A stretch of DNA of 56,310 nucleotides from Nemertoderma westbladi (Eukaryota; Xenacoelomorpha; Nemertodermatida; Nemertodermatidae): NCBI GenBank assembly GCA_032718475.1, contig JAUCBJ010000239.1, forward strand, positions 1-56,310. The letters are read 5' to 3'. The translations under genes and the position numbers were made by a program. How positions within the stretch are numbered: position 1 is the stretch's first letter; every line of letters starts with the position of its first letter. The notes under the pieces are model-generated. The model was not told the origin of the DNA. It made no database searches and saw only the letters and a list, made by a program, of their open reading frames with translations. Shown piece after piece: positions 10,091 through 19,901 of this stretch.

Positions 10091-12570
10091 GGATGAAGTT
10101 GAGTCTGGGGGAGGAGGGTGCGTTAATTTTATTATTAACTATTTACATACTTGTGTGTAAAGCAGTTGATGATCCGAGTGGGTTTGTTACACGAACGAAC
10201 GTTAGTGAGTGAGTGAAAATAAAGCCACGAGGATCAGAACACTGTAAAGTACTTTGCAACAAGTGTGTATATAGTTTTATTCCAAAATTGTAACATTGCG
10301 AAATGATTGTACATAATATATAGTATTATAAGTGATAGAAACTGCACAAATTACTTTAGTTGCTGTATAAATAAATAAATGTAAAAATGACATAAATTAT
10401 GTTATAAATAAGTTAGCTTATATTTATGGTGGCGTTTGGAGCCATGTTAATAATATAGCTACTGGTCATTAATATAGCTATACCCCGCCTACCGGTAGGT
10501 AATGCAGTAGGCCTATCTGGCTGTCAGACAAATTTCCACCTATTGTTTACGTGGTAACCAATGACGGCGTTAAGTAATGTCCACTAAGGGGACATTACTT
10601 AACTGATAACACCAAATACAATACTAAATGTACAGGCCAATATAATGCTGTAATGTCCTCTAAAGTTGTAAAGTGCTAAATAACAACAACTCGCTGTTAA
10701 TACTAACGGCGTTGAGTAATGTTACAATTTTGGAATAATAATTAATTATTATTATACGAATGTATTTAGATTTATTATAAATGAATGAATTGCACAACCT
10801 GAATGAATTGCACATAACATGAAATTAAATATTGTGACTATGATGACACTATAGCTTATAATGCATCACAGTCTTCAGGCCATTTGCAAGGCACCCACAG
10901 TACTGTATATTTTTAACCATAACTAGGGAAATTGTATTCCAAATGCCCTTATTCAGAATGGGAATTTCCACTGTACATATACCGCAACCATATCCTACTC
11001 AATTGTCCCAAATACGTTGCTCTGTCCAGTGTTTGTTAAAATGAGCCCCAGATTCGTAGTTGACACTTGGATTATATATCAGTGGAATTTTCCATTAACT
11101 TTTACATTATATAGCCAATAAGGGAGATGCCTAACATTAGGAATGTGGTGTAACAGATGCCCCCCCTGGAGAAGAATGTGCCCCCCGGCCAATTTTTCAG
11201 GAAAAAATGCCCCCCCCCCTTAGGAAATTAATGCCCCCTCTGATTTACACTATTTTATTGAAGACTGTCTTGACTCGGAGAATGTATGCACAACTGAAAC
11301 CCAGCCTATGAAAGAGACTCTACCAACACCAACCATTACTTTGGGGACCATTGTATGAAACACTTTTATTATATACCGCTTATTTTGTGAAACACTTTAC
11401 AATTTTTTTCATAAACATTTTTTTTCATAGATTAGTAACACACGTCATAAACCAATTGAGGGAAGGGAGCAGGTTACAGATGCAGGCTTTTACTAACCAA
11501 AACAATAAAATGGCCACTATACCAATTGAGGGAAAGAAGCAGTTTACAGAGGCAGATACTGACATGACATATATATAATTAATATTCTACCTTTAATTAC
11601 TATATGTGTGAGTGCAATCATATATATATAGACGGCGGAAGACAAATAAATAAATTGAAATTGGTAGGCAGGCATAATTTCCTAGGAAAAAATGCCCGGC
11701 GGCATATTTTCAATCTCCTAGGATAAAATGCCCAGGGGGCATAGGCCTATTCTAGGGAGGGCTGATTTCCCTGCAGCGCTGCAGCCTGGCAGCATTATGG
11801 TCAGACAGCCAGTAGTCTGTAGTCACTCTATCTATATGCTATAGGCCTAACCAAAAACATCAGACAGTCAAGCAATACTGCAATAGGCTAATAGGTGCCG
11901 GTACCGGTACAGCGGTACGCAGTTCAGCGGTTGTAGAATGACAATTACAAACGGTTGAATAGGACGGTCCCCAAAGTAATAAGACCCACAAATACTGAAA
12001 CTGAAATACCGGTACCGTAGTGAATACAGGAATAGTAGGCCTAGCTGACATTTTTTGACTTGCTTTCTTTCTTATTTGTCTTGCAGGTCTTGCTATGCTC
12101 GACAAAAAGTCTACTTTTTTCTTCCACCACTTAAATCAGTAAATAGTTATTTGTGTTCTTTTATGTTTTAACTTTCTTTTCCCGGTCTGCCGGTAGGCCT
12201 ATGGTCAGACTGTCAGACGGTATCGGGTATGGTCGTTTATATAAACCATCAAATCCGTTTTTTAAAAATTGTTCTTTATCATCCTTGGTCTGCAGATTTG
12301 TACGTGCCTGAACTGAGACTAACCCCCAAGCCCAACCGCCCCCCTTACGTCCTTGCAGGTTACAATATTGGTTAGTACCGTTATACTGTTATAACTATAA
12401 CTTAGGCCTATACAAAATTATAATATTATCCAGATGATAGCCCTAGGCTATTGCTGTACCGTATTGTCTGTTGTTTATCAGTATACTGGTATATGACTAA
12501 TTTGTAACGACAACGCCACGAACTACATCTATCATTCTGATTATTATATTTATTTTTATAAATTTACCAA
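10091..12570. other. Intergenic region upstream of SELENOT
   Basis: No protein-coding gene was recognised. Visible features are a hairpin at 10571-10601, a 70-bp tandem pair beginning ACCAATTGAGGGAA at 11451 and 11521 (related to the dispersed repeat at 178), and C-rich spacers near 11160-11240 with a repeated ATGCCCCCC-type word. Clusters of ACCGGTACCGG-type words occur near 11890 and 12010. The SELENOT promoter should lie at the right end, but I see no distinctive element. Confidence 0.5.
10571..10601. other. Perfect-stem hairpin
   Basis: AAGTAATGTCC and GGACATTACTT form an 11-bp inverted repeat around a short loop. A related word, GAGTAATGTTAC, occurs at about 10710. It could be the remnant of a small inverted-repeat element. 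No function is implied. Confidence 0.7.
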
Positions 12571-13161
12571 ATGGCGAACAATGGGTTAGTTGGAGCCGCC
12601 GTGATTTTCAGTGTGGTTTTATTTTTCACATGGCGCGATCTTTCTCAATCTTCAAGTTCCGCTCAACAACATGAAGTTGACGATTCCAGGAAACCGTTGA
12701 AACACTTTGCAGGCCCTGTCCTGCGAGTTCTTTACTGCACCTCCTGAGGTTACCAGAGGCTTTATCAGGATTTCTCATTCCTGGTGAAGCAACATTTCCC
12801 GGATATTGAGGTGCAAGGTGAGAATTTTCCACCTGGCCCTGTTTATTCGGCTGCTGCTCAAATTATATCCATGCTCAAAATGCTCACAATACTCTGTATA
12901 GTATTCCAAATCAATCCTTTTCAACATTTCGGGGTTGCTACCCCACCTTTGTTCGAGTGGGCTCTCGATAATAAGATGTACTCATGCCTTATGCTATTCT
13001 TCGTATGCAACGCAATAGAAACTCAGTTGATATCCACGGGTGCTTTTGAAGTGAGTTTCAATGATGTGTCTGTTTGGTCTAAACTCAAATCGGGTCGTGT
13101 CCCTTCCGTTGAGGAACTGGTGATGATAATAGAAAACCAGGCGAAGTTCAGACAGATGTAA
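12571..13161 (+). CDS. SELENOT: Selenoprotein T (in-frame TGA read as selenocysteine)
   Basis: The gene encodes a 196-residue thioredoxin-like oxidoreductase of the endoplasmic-reticulum membrane. Starting at ATG 12571 the frame runs uninterrupted except for one TGA at 12745-12747 (residue 59). That codon lies in the redox motif C56-T-S-U59, exactly where SELENOT proteins carry CxxU. Residues about 5-21 are hydrophobic and fit an N-terminal signal or anchor. Downstream, the family pattern is clear: HFPDIEVQGENF, a hydrophobic segment around MLKMLTILCIVF, a second around YSCLMLFFVCNAIE, STGAFEVSFNDVSVWSKL and GRVPSVEELV. The length fits the roughly 195 residues usual for the family. A conventional ORF search starts only at Met 72 and loses the active site. 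The gene has no introns here, unlike vertebrate orthologues, so it may be a retrocopy or reflect lineage-specific intron loss. Sec decoding is inferred from the homology and the candidate SECIS downstream. Confidence 0.92.
12745..12747 (+). other. SELENOT: Selenocysteine codon (TGA)
   Basis: TGA sits in frame three codons after the TGC that encodes Cys56, giving a CxxU redox centre. Homology to SELENOT continues without a break on both sides, which argues for recoding over a nonsense mutation. Confidence 0.9.
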
Positions 13162-13386
13162 TTAATTATGATTACACAATGATATTCTGAAAAGTATTTA
13201 TTTTAAATGTTTTATTGTTTCTTACCCGCTGGTATTTACCGGTACTGAGTTTTCATGTTCGGGTCATTGGTAAGATCATTTTTCGCATTCCATGAGGTTC
13301 ATAGCTCTGTACCGGTAAGCTTACCCTTTTTGCTGTAGGCTTCTGTGCATTACAATATAGTGCTTTTTCGTTTTGTGTGCTTGGGA

Positions 13387-13392
13387 AATAAA
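13387..13392 (+). terminator. Proximal polyadenylation signal AATAAA
   Basis: AATAAA lies 226 bases after the SELENOT stop codon and upstream of the candidate SECIS. If used, it would give a transcript without that SECIS. Confidence 0.4.
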
Positions 13393-13883
13393 GGACCCCG
13401 TAGATTTTTTTATTATATAGATAGATATTGGTGGGGTTTTGGTTTCATTTCAATAACATAGTCAGTCAATTGGGAAATATAAAATATCAACTTGACTTAT
13501 TTTTGGCGTAAATTTTTTCCATGTGGAATTAGTTCCGACTTGCGCGTTTATGAGAATTGTACAATGTGGCACAATGTCCAGGTCCACAGTGTGCACTGTG
13601 CAGTGGGTTCATATTTAATAGACAATCCTTGTGGTATTTTTTAAGTATAGCAAATATTTCGGTATATACTATGTAGATATTCCTTTTTACCTATTCATTA
13701 AAGTTCAAACGATAACATAATTCTATTTGATATTATTCTTGAATATATACTTCAATCCTAATCTATATAGTAATTTTCTTAATTAAAGATTCTGTTTTTA
13801 TATGTTGCGATATCCATTATATCATCCACCTTACCCCTGTTATGTGTTGTTTAAAGGAAATAACTTCAAGTTCTATCTGAAAG

Positions 13884-13966
13884 TAATATTTGCAGCGGTA
13901 TGACGGTATTTACTGAAACCGAAGTATTTCGGTTGTATCTACCTGAAGATTAATAATGCCAAATAT
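13884..13966 (+). promoter_or_regulatory. Candidate form-2 SECIS element of SELENOT
   Basis: ATGA at 13900-13903 is followed after 12 bases by an unpaired AAA, then by a mini-stem in which CCGAA pairs with TTCGG around GTAT. The descending strand returns to TGA at 13944-13946. The helix between the quartet and the AAA bulge pairs GGTA with TACC and TAC with GTA, with mismatches between. Below the quartet, ATATTTG can pair with CAAATAT across an internal loop. This is the layout of a form-2 SECIS, which recruits SBP2 and directs Sec insertion. I found no better candidate between the stop codon and 14110. It was folded by eye only. Confidence 0.6.
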
Positions 13967-14083
13967 GTATGTTCAGATACGAACCTGTAGTTATTGGTTT
14001 GTTTATTTTTTTGTAATTAAGTATATATTATTAGCGTTAAGTGTACGTAGATAGCCGCTTGTTTAGGGTTTATGTATCCCAAC

Positions 14084-14105
14084 AATAAATATGTTATTCA
14101 ATAAA
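14084..14105 (+). terminator. Distal polyadenylation signals (two AATAAA)
   Basis: AATAAA occurs at 14084-14089 and 14100-14105, downstream of the candidate SECIS. Either would produce a SELENOT mRNA with a 3' UTR of about 0.95 kb that includes the SECIS. Confidence 0.45.
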
Positions 14106-14995
14106 TGTTTATCTTTCTATACAATCATATTTATCTATAGTTGGAGTAATTTAAAGTATACTGTATTTTCCATCAAAGAACCGCCGGAAATCAAACATAA
14201 TATTTTGTATATTGTATTTTTTATTTGGTCTCCAATATTCTGGGTATAAAGGACTCGAACTACAATTTTCCGGACGCATGGCCATAAAAATTAAAAGCCA
14301 TGGCCTTTACAGATAATGGCAATTCGGTATGAATTGTGTCGAATTACTCGTGTCCGAAATGAATGGTCCTAGTTGGTCGGAATTTTCCGGTCCCTTTTCC
14401 CGGTACTGCTACACGAATATATATCATTATCAAAACGAAACCCAGAATATATTTTCGTTTTCTGGTAATTTATTGTCCTTCTAACATGTTGTTTCAAGGT
14501 AACTCAAACACGAACCGAACATTGTATTCTGATACCTAAACCAATTTCGTTTCAAATACAAACGTTTTTTACAGGTAACATTGACTACGGCTATAGTTTC
14601 ATATTTATTCGAGATGGAGGAAAAATTAATTCTGTTAGTCATTAGCAAGAGATAAAAAGTTGCAACCTACCAAGTTAGTTTTTTTGTGAAACTTTATTAA
14701 ATTTAGTTATTGGTTTTTACTCCTTTCGTTTAGCATCTGCAAATTTTTTAGTTGTTAATCTAGTCATCAGTAATCACTATTGCGGGTGAGGGGGGGGGGG
14801 GGGGGGATCAATTGATCAATCAATCATACGATTGATTAATATGGTATAAGTAACTGTATAATAAATAAAATAATAACTATTTATATACCGGTATGTAATA
14901 TTTATTATCACTTTGGTTAATTTGCGGTGCAAGAAGTGATTTATATGTTTATCCAATAATATAATTGTTTTATAGAACCACCTGTTTTTATCAAG
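14106..14995. other. AT-rich intergenic stretch with poly-G tract
   Basis: No gene was recognised. A run of 17 G lies at 14790-14806 and is followed by the palindromic words ATCAATTGATCAATCAATC. Confidence 0.55.
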
Positions 14996-15045
14996 CCAGC
15001 ATAGCATTCTTGTATGCAGCTGCAATGCAGCATGCCTATTCTAAA
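14996..15045 (+). mobile_element. Short LINE 3' end remnant
   Basis: The words AGCATTCTTGTATGCAGC and GCAATGCAGCATGCCTATT match the 3' end of LINE copy A, here in plus orientation. About 50 bp survive. Confidence 0.5.
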
Positions 15046-15359
15046 TCTCGAGATACAGTGGAACATATTTACATCTTGATCAAATTATAAACAAGGAAAT
15101 AACACCCATTCAAATTGTATTTTACAGTTCGACAGACTACATGTGTACCAAGTTTGGATTAATTTCATAATTTAGATTGAGTGAGTTTTTAGCATACAAA
15201 CATTAGGCGACAGACAGACCGACCTACAGGCAGACAATGTGTGAAATAGCGGTGCTGGTATACTAAGCGTGCTGATTCACTACGTGGATCGCCGCACAGA
15301 TGTGGGAAATACAAAACTGATAGACGGGGGACTTGACGCAAATCACACCTCGGTGAATT

Positions 15360-15545
15360 CATATCTCTCTTCAATTACCCATTAAGGGAAAGGAGCAGGT
15401 TTCAGTGGTACGTTATTCTAACCAAAACAATAAACAAAAGCCAATTAAACAGGTTACAGGTTTATTTTTGGGAGTAATCTGCTGTTATTTGCATCCACTT
15501 TCCCCTGGAGCGAGATGAATTTTGATTGCGTCGAAAGCTCCGCAT
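15360..15545 (+). repeat. Dispersed repeat, copy 2
   Basis: The block contains GGAGCAGGTTTCAGTGGTA, AACCAAAACAATAAAC and GTAATCTGCTGTTATTTGC, homologous to 178-345. Just upstream (15210-15240) is a CAGACAGACCGACC segment of the kind that precedes small inverted-repeat elements. Downstream, at 15709-15735, is GTGCTGCGCGAAGGCCCCAC. Confidence 0.6.
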
Positions 15546-16119
15546 CTGATTGCTGGCCACATCTATAAGAGCATAACAGTTTGCAGTCAGAAAATATATT
15601 TGCCACTGACTGCAGTTGAATTCACAACAAGCTGATGAACACTACACAGTTATTAGAGGACATCTGATTATATTTTGATTATAATTATTTTGGAAGTCCT
15701 GTCACGTGCTGCGCGAAGGCCCCACTCCGTGTACTGTTGTAGGCCAAACACTGTTATGTGATTGATTTACATGTAAACAAATGAAGTATCATGAATGAAC
15801 TTTGAACTATATTTACAGTAGTATAAATAAGATAAATTGGGCGTGAAGAGTTAAATTATTATTTTGTAATTTAAATTATTAGTTTGATTTGATTTGGTTG
15901 GATGCTAATGCGAAGAAAGGGCTGGACGATTTGTGGTGGCATTTAATAATAATTTTTGTTATTTAATTTAATAAAGTAATATTGACTTTCAATTAATTTA
16001 ATTGATATTTTAATTTATTAATTTGTAAACTCGATATAACAAACACGACATCATCCATCATCGCGTTAGTTATACTGTAGTGTTTTCTAGGTCAGGTTAG
16101 GTATTCTAGGTCATTGATC
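15546..16119. other. AT-rich stretch without recognisable genes
   Basis: Apart from the GTGCTGCGCGAAGGCCCCAC motif near 15709, nothing distinctive is visible. The base composition changes abruptly to GC-rich at about 16120, where LINE copy B begins. Confidence 0.5.
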
Positions 16120-16906
16120 AAGAAAACTTGCCACCTCCATGCAGCATAAAGGAGGTGCTCCCTTTGGCTGCAGAGACCCTCTTACAGGGCAAATCTGGTC
16201 CTGTAAATATGACCCCCTTCGTTCTGGGATAAGGACGCCCTTGGTCCTGGATTAAGGACGCATATACTTGGCTGCAGGGGTATATGGCCTGGCCAGGCAG
16301 ATGATGATCTACTAATGGCTGGTCAGTAGTAGTGTTTTCATGACCACTCTGAGTGCACCTGCGACCTGCACCTGGCAGCAGGGGTACAGGGCATTGCCCA
16401 GCAGATGAGCTGCACAGCCAATGGTGGGTCATGTGCGCGCGTCAGCATAGGTATGGGTGATGTGCCTCATATCTGACTCCACAGCGACACCCACCCTGTG
16501 GTATGGCAAACCAGGGTGTGGTACTGTATTTGTCCCGAGAGGTGACTCAGCAAAAAAGCACGCCCCAACCCCCACTATAGATTACATTAGTAATGCGCAG
16601 GTCCGGCAACTAGAGGCCAGTGGAATTACCGGACACAATTGGCCTGACATGCGTCAGTTATCTCAAAACGGCTGCCTGTCTCACCCCCTACTGGAGAGAG
16701 AGCGGCCAACAGTTCTGTGAGTCCCTTTCCTGATGACCTTTCTGGCCCAAACCCTGGGTCACCAGGGAGGCCAGATTGTGAGGGAGAGAGTGATTCTGGA
16801 GTTGGAGGCTACTCTCATGTTCCACCCCGACCAACCAAGCCATTGGTGAATCTGAGGCAAGTCACTAGACCTGCCTCAGTTAACACCCTAACACTCAGGT
16901 CCCCAA

Positions 16907-17751
16907 ATGCGACAAGGTGAGCAGACTGCCTCGGCAGATAAGCTTTCTCTTAACGCAGTGGGTGTTCAAGAGCACCGAATGCAGACTGGACAGACTGATG
17001 AGGTTCTGATTAAGGACATGGGGGCGGCACTCGCCCTCGCATCAGAAGATTATAGTGGCAATGGTGGAATTGGTTTATTGATGAATCCAACTGCACATAC
17101 AGCATTGGATAAAATAGACCAAATCTCTAACAGCATCATCCATTGCCACTTCTCATGTTCTGGAAGACTGGCTAAGAAGTTTCCTAAGGTGGTTCTGATT
17201 GTGTACTACTCTCCAACTTGTGTTGCCACTGTAGAGGTGGAATATTTCTACCACAATCTACAAGCAGCTACCGATGGAGTGGATCAGCATGCATTCTTAA
17301 CATTCCTGGGAGACTTTAATGCAAGTCTGCATCAATCACCTACATCCCCTGGGTCTACACCCATAGTGATAGTGTTAACCGAAATTCCGTCCATCTACAG
17401 GATTTAATCTCTGAAAATGGATTGTTTTCGGCTGGAACCCAGTTCAAGAAGCGAACTGGAAAGCTATGGACTCATAGTGGACCCAGTGGTCACAAGTCAA
17501 GCCATATTCTGTTTCGTAGTAAATACAGGAGCTTTATTCAAGACTGTAATGCATTTACAGTTCGACCCTTCACCAGTGATCAACGCCTTATTGTGGCCAA
17601 GGTAAGACTTAGTCTGCGTGCTAGAAGAACAACGAAATCTGTCTTGCCGCGGCATGACTGGTCCTCTCTGTTGCAACAGCCAAATGTGAGATACAGCTTC
17701 ACACTACAGCTGAGCAACATGTACAGTATGAGGTTATTGTTTCTGAGGTAG
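16907..17751 (+). pseudogene. LINE endonuclease domain (EEP-type), frameshifted
   Basis: The first open piece (16907-17407) contains LSLNAVGVQEHRM and GNGGIGLLMNP. It also has VVLIVYYSPTCVATVEVEYF and FLTFLGDFNASL, which follow the order of an apurinic-type (EEP) endonuclease of RTE-like LINEs; the last is the GDFNA metal-site motif. The frame then shifts into 17422-17751, with FSAGTQFKKRTGKLWTHSGP and RPFTSDQRLIVAKVRLSLR, which carries the SDQR equivalent of the catalytic SDH region. The N-terminal start of the domain is damaged. The enzyme would nick target DNA before reverse transcription, but this copy cannot make it whole. Confidence 0.8.
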
Positions 17752-17932
17752 CAGATCACTGCGAGGGCTACAGTATACTGCCTTCACAGAAGCAGTTAAG
17801 TTAGCAGCTGCTGAAACAGTTCCTGTATACCCTCGTAACAGGAAAAGGGCCCCCTGGGCTGACCACAAAATTCCGAAATGCCGAAATTACCTCTATAAGG
17901 CGCAGAAAGAGTCCCGACTCAAACAGACTACA

Positions 17933-18745
17933 GTGGCCAATGCAGTTCAAGCTGCATCTAGGTCCCTGTACAGGCAGTACTCTGTTTATCTACAGGAGCT
18001 TATAAACCAACATGTTGACGCCATCAATAATGCCGACCACAGCAGGCAATCATCCCAGGCACATCTACTTGCTTACAGTACTGGGAGGAAAAGCCAACCA
18101 ACCACCAAGGTTAAGGTAGAATCACCAGCCGATCGGCTCAATGGTTGGATGGCCCACTTTGAAAAGCTCCTCAATAATGACAGGATATTGCCCGATAACT
18201 TTATAGAAGTAAAAGTGTCTGAGTCTGTACTCCCAGATATTCCCATTGGCGATGTCTCCTTTCCAGAAGTGTAGGTTGCTGCAAATATCATTAAGACCAA
18301 TCGTGCCAGTGCCAGTGGAGTATATGGTGTTCCACCTGAGATCTTTAAAATACCCGAGTGGTTAAAGCGCATCTATCCCATCATAGTAGACATGTACAGA
18401 ACAACAAGAGTCCCACAAGAAATGAAAATAAATAAGTTGGTGCCAGTTCCCAAGAAGGGCAACTTAATTAACACTCCATGGTTCTTTTCGGGGAATGTCA
18501 TTGATCTCGATTGCTGCAAAAAATATACAATAGAATTCTATTAAATTGCATCAGTGAACCCATTGAGAGACTGCTCCATGGAAATCAGAATAGGTTCCGT
18601 AAAGGTCTTGGGACCATGGAGCAGGATCGACCAGGATAATTGAAGAGTTATCAAAAAAGAAAGACAGGCACCTGGCTGTTATCTTTGTTGACTTCTACAA
18701 CAAGGCCTTTGATTCAGTCTGACTGTATGTACGAACTGTATGTTC
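17933..18745 (+). pseudogene. LINE linker and start of reverse transcriptase, decayed
   Basis: The open piece 17933-18274 is the region between endonuclease and reverse transcriptase, with RLNGWMAHFEKLLN. Further pieces in changing frames include YRTTRVPQEMKINKLVPVPK (near 18390-18455). A following stretch around 18560-18720 encodes the fingers region up to the equivalent of the FVDFFKAFDS motif, partly damaged. The segment stops at the BEL-1 insertion. Confidence 0.7.
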
Positions 18746-18750
18746 AGCAT
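18746..18750. repeat. Target-site duplication AGCAT, left of BEL-1
   Basis: AGCAT here and at 31501-31505 flank BEL-1. In the uninterrupted LINE the sequence occurs once. A 5-bp duplication suits BEL/Pao integration. Confidence 0.9.
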
Positions 18751-19901
18751 TGTAAAGGCTTTTGCGGATCTAGCTAGTTATTTTCCCCGCAAAGTACTCT
18801 GTGTTTTAGTGGATATAAAGAGCCATTTCTTCTGTATGTGTGCTTTAGCGGACATAACTAGCTGTGTACTTTAGCGGACATAACTAGCGATCTTATGTCG
18901 CAATAAGCCAAAATCCTCTTGATACAGTGTAGTTACCATGACGACATCTAACAGCTGATATGTCCACGTGTAACATTTCTTTGTTCCTTGTTCTCTCTTT
19001 GTTCGGTCGACCAATCAGAGCGTTTTTTGACTCTGTGTTGGAGATTGTATACAGAAACTCATGAATTGAGTCAGTATGTGTATTTTGTCCACAGCCAGAA
19101 GACCGGCTTTGGAGTTACTGTGTTTCAGGCTTTAGCTAAACATTAGTAGGCTTTGGTCATAGAAACGTATAACTGTTATCAAACCAACTCAGTACATATG
19201 CATTATGCTTTCACCGCATTATTTCACTGCTATTTATGGTTTATTCGGTTATTAATTATATCAGTTGATGGAATCTTGTTATATTTGGATAATATCTATA
19301 AATAATCAGAAAACCCCAATCTTCTTGATATACTGAAGGTTAGAGAGACCGGTTACATATAACAATTGCGACTTACATTAAAGTGGTTTTGGAGTGAATC
19401 TAATGCTATTTCATAGGCACTACATGAGTCGTTTGCTGTTCTCTTTATATGTGACTAAAATTAGTGAAGGTCGGCAGATCGGTGTGCAGCATTGTGCAGT
19501 AGTGTGCATGATTGTGACTGATAACAAAGCATCTCCTAAAGAATGCGCTTTATACGTGAATCCATAGCCATCCCGTTGTGTCTAGTGTAAGTCATAACTC
19601 TGTTTACATATTTAGAGCGCCACGTCCTAGAGGAACTGTTAATATTTCCCGAAAGTGAATAATATTGGTCAGAGATTATATATTAACAATCAGTCGAATA
19701 ATACAGTAGGCCTACACCGCAATAAGGTCAAAGCTTCCGAATCCAGTCTCCCGGGTATATCCAGCGGGTGAATGGTCGCGCATAGACTGGCTTCGGCTAA
19801 TGTAGTGTATCAAATACTCGTCATAGGCTAAAGTCGATTTATAATCTAGAAGACATCCAAATTTGGCAGGTTAAACTGCTAAAGGTCTGAAAGCGCGAAC
19901 A
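18751..19901 (+). repeat. BEL-1 5' LTR (1151 bp)
   Basis: The LTR begins TGTAAAGGCTTTTGCGG and ends GTCTGAAAGCGCGAACA. Against the 3' LTR I count at least five substitutions and one 4-bp indel, so divergence is around half a percent. Directly after it, ATAACAGTTATTG is not an obvious match to the usual TGG-type primer-binding site, and I could not assign a primer tRNA. Confidence 0.95.

Larger units (their letters stand above)
16120..18750 (+). mobile_element. RTE-like LINE copy B, segment 1 (5' part)
   Basis: This is the 5' part of a decayed RTE-like LINE. It has a GC-rich leader with two similar blocks (CAGGGGTATATGGCCTGG and CAGGGGTACAGGGCATTGCC), an endonuclease region and the start of the reverse transcriptase. 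It is broken by many stops and frameshifts. At 18750 it is interrupted by BEL-1 and resumes at 31501 in the matching place, with AGCAT duplicated at both junctions. A third segment lies at 47213-47585. Confidence 0.85.

Noticed and set aside
12784-13161. 125-residue frame starting at Met 12784 as a separate gene
   Set aside because: It is the C-terminal part of SELENOT. The real start is 12571, and the upstream TGA is a selenocysteine codon.
13900-13946. The hairpin CCGAA-GTAT-TTCGG as a simple transcription terminator
   Set aside because: Rho-independent terminators do not apply to an animal nuclear gene, and the surrounding ATGA, AAA and TGA positions fit a SECIS better.
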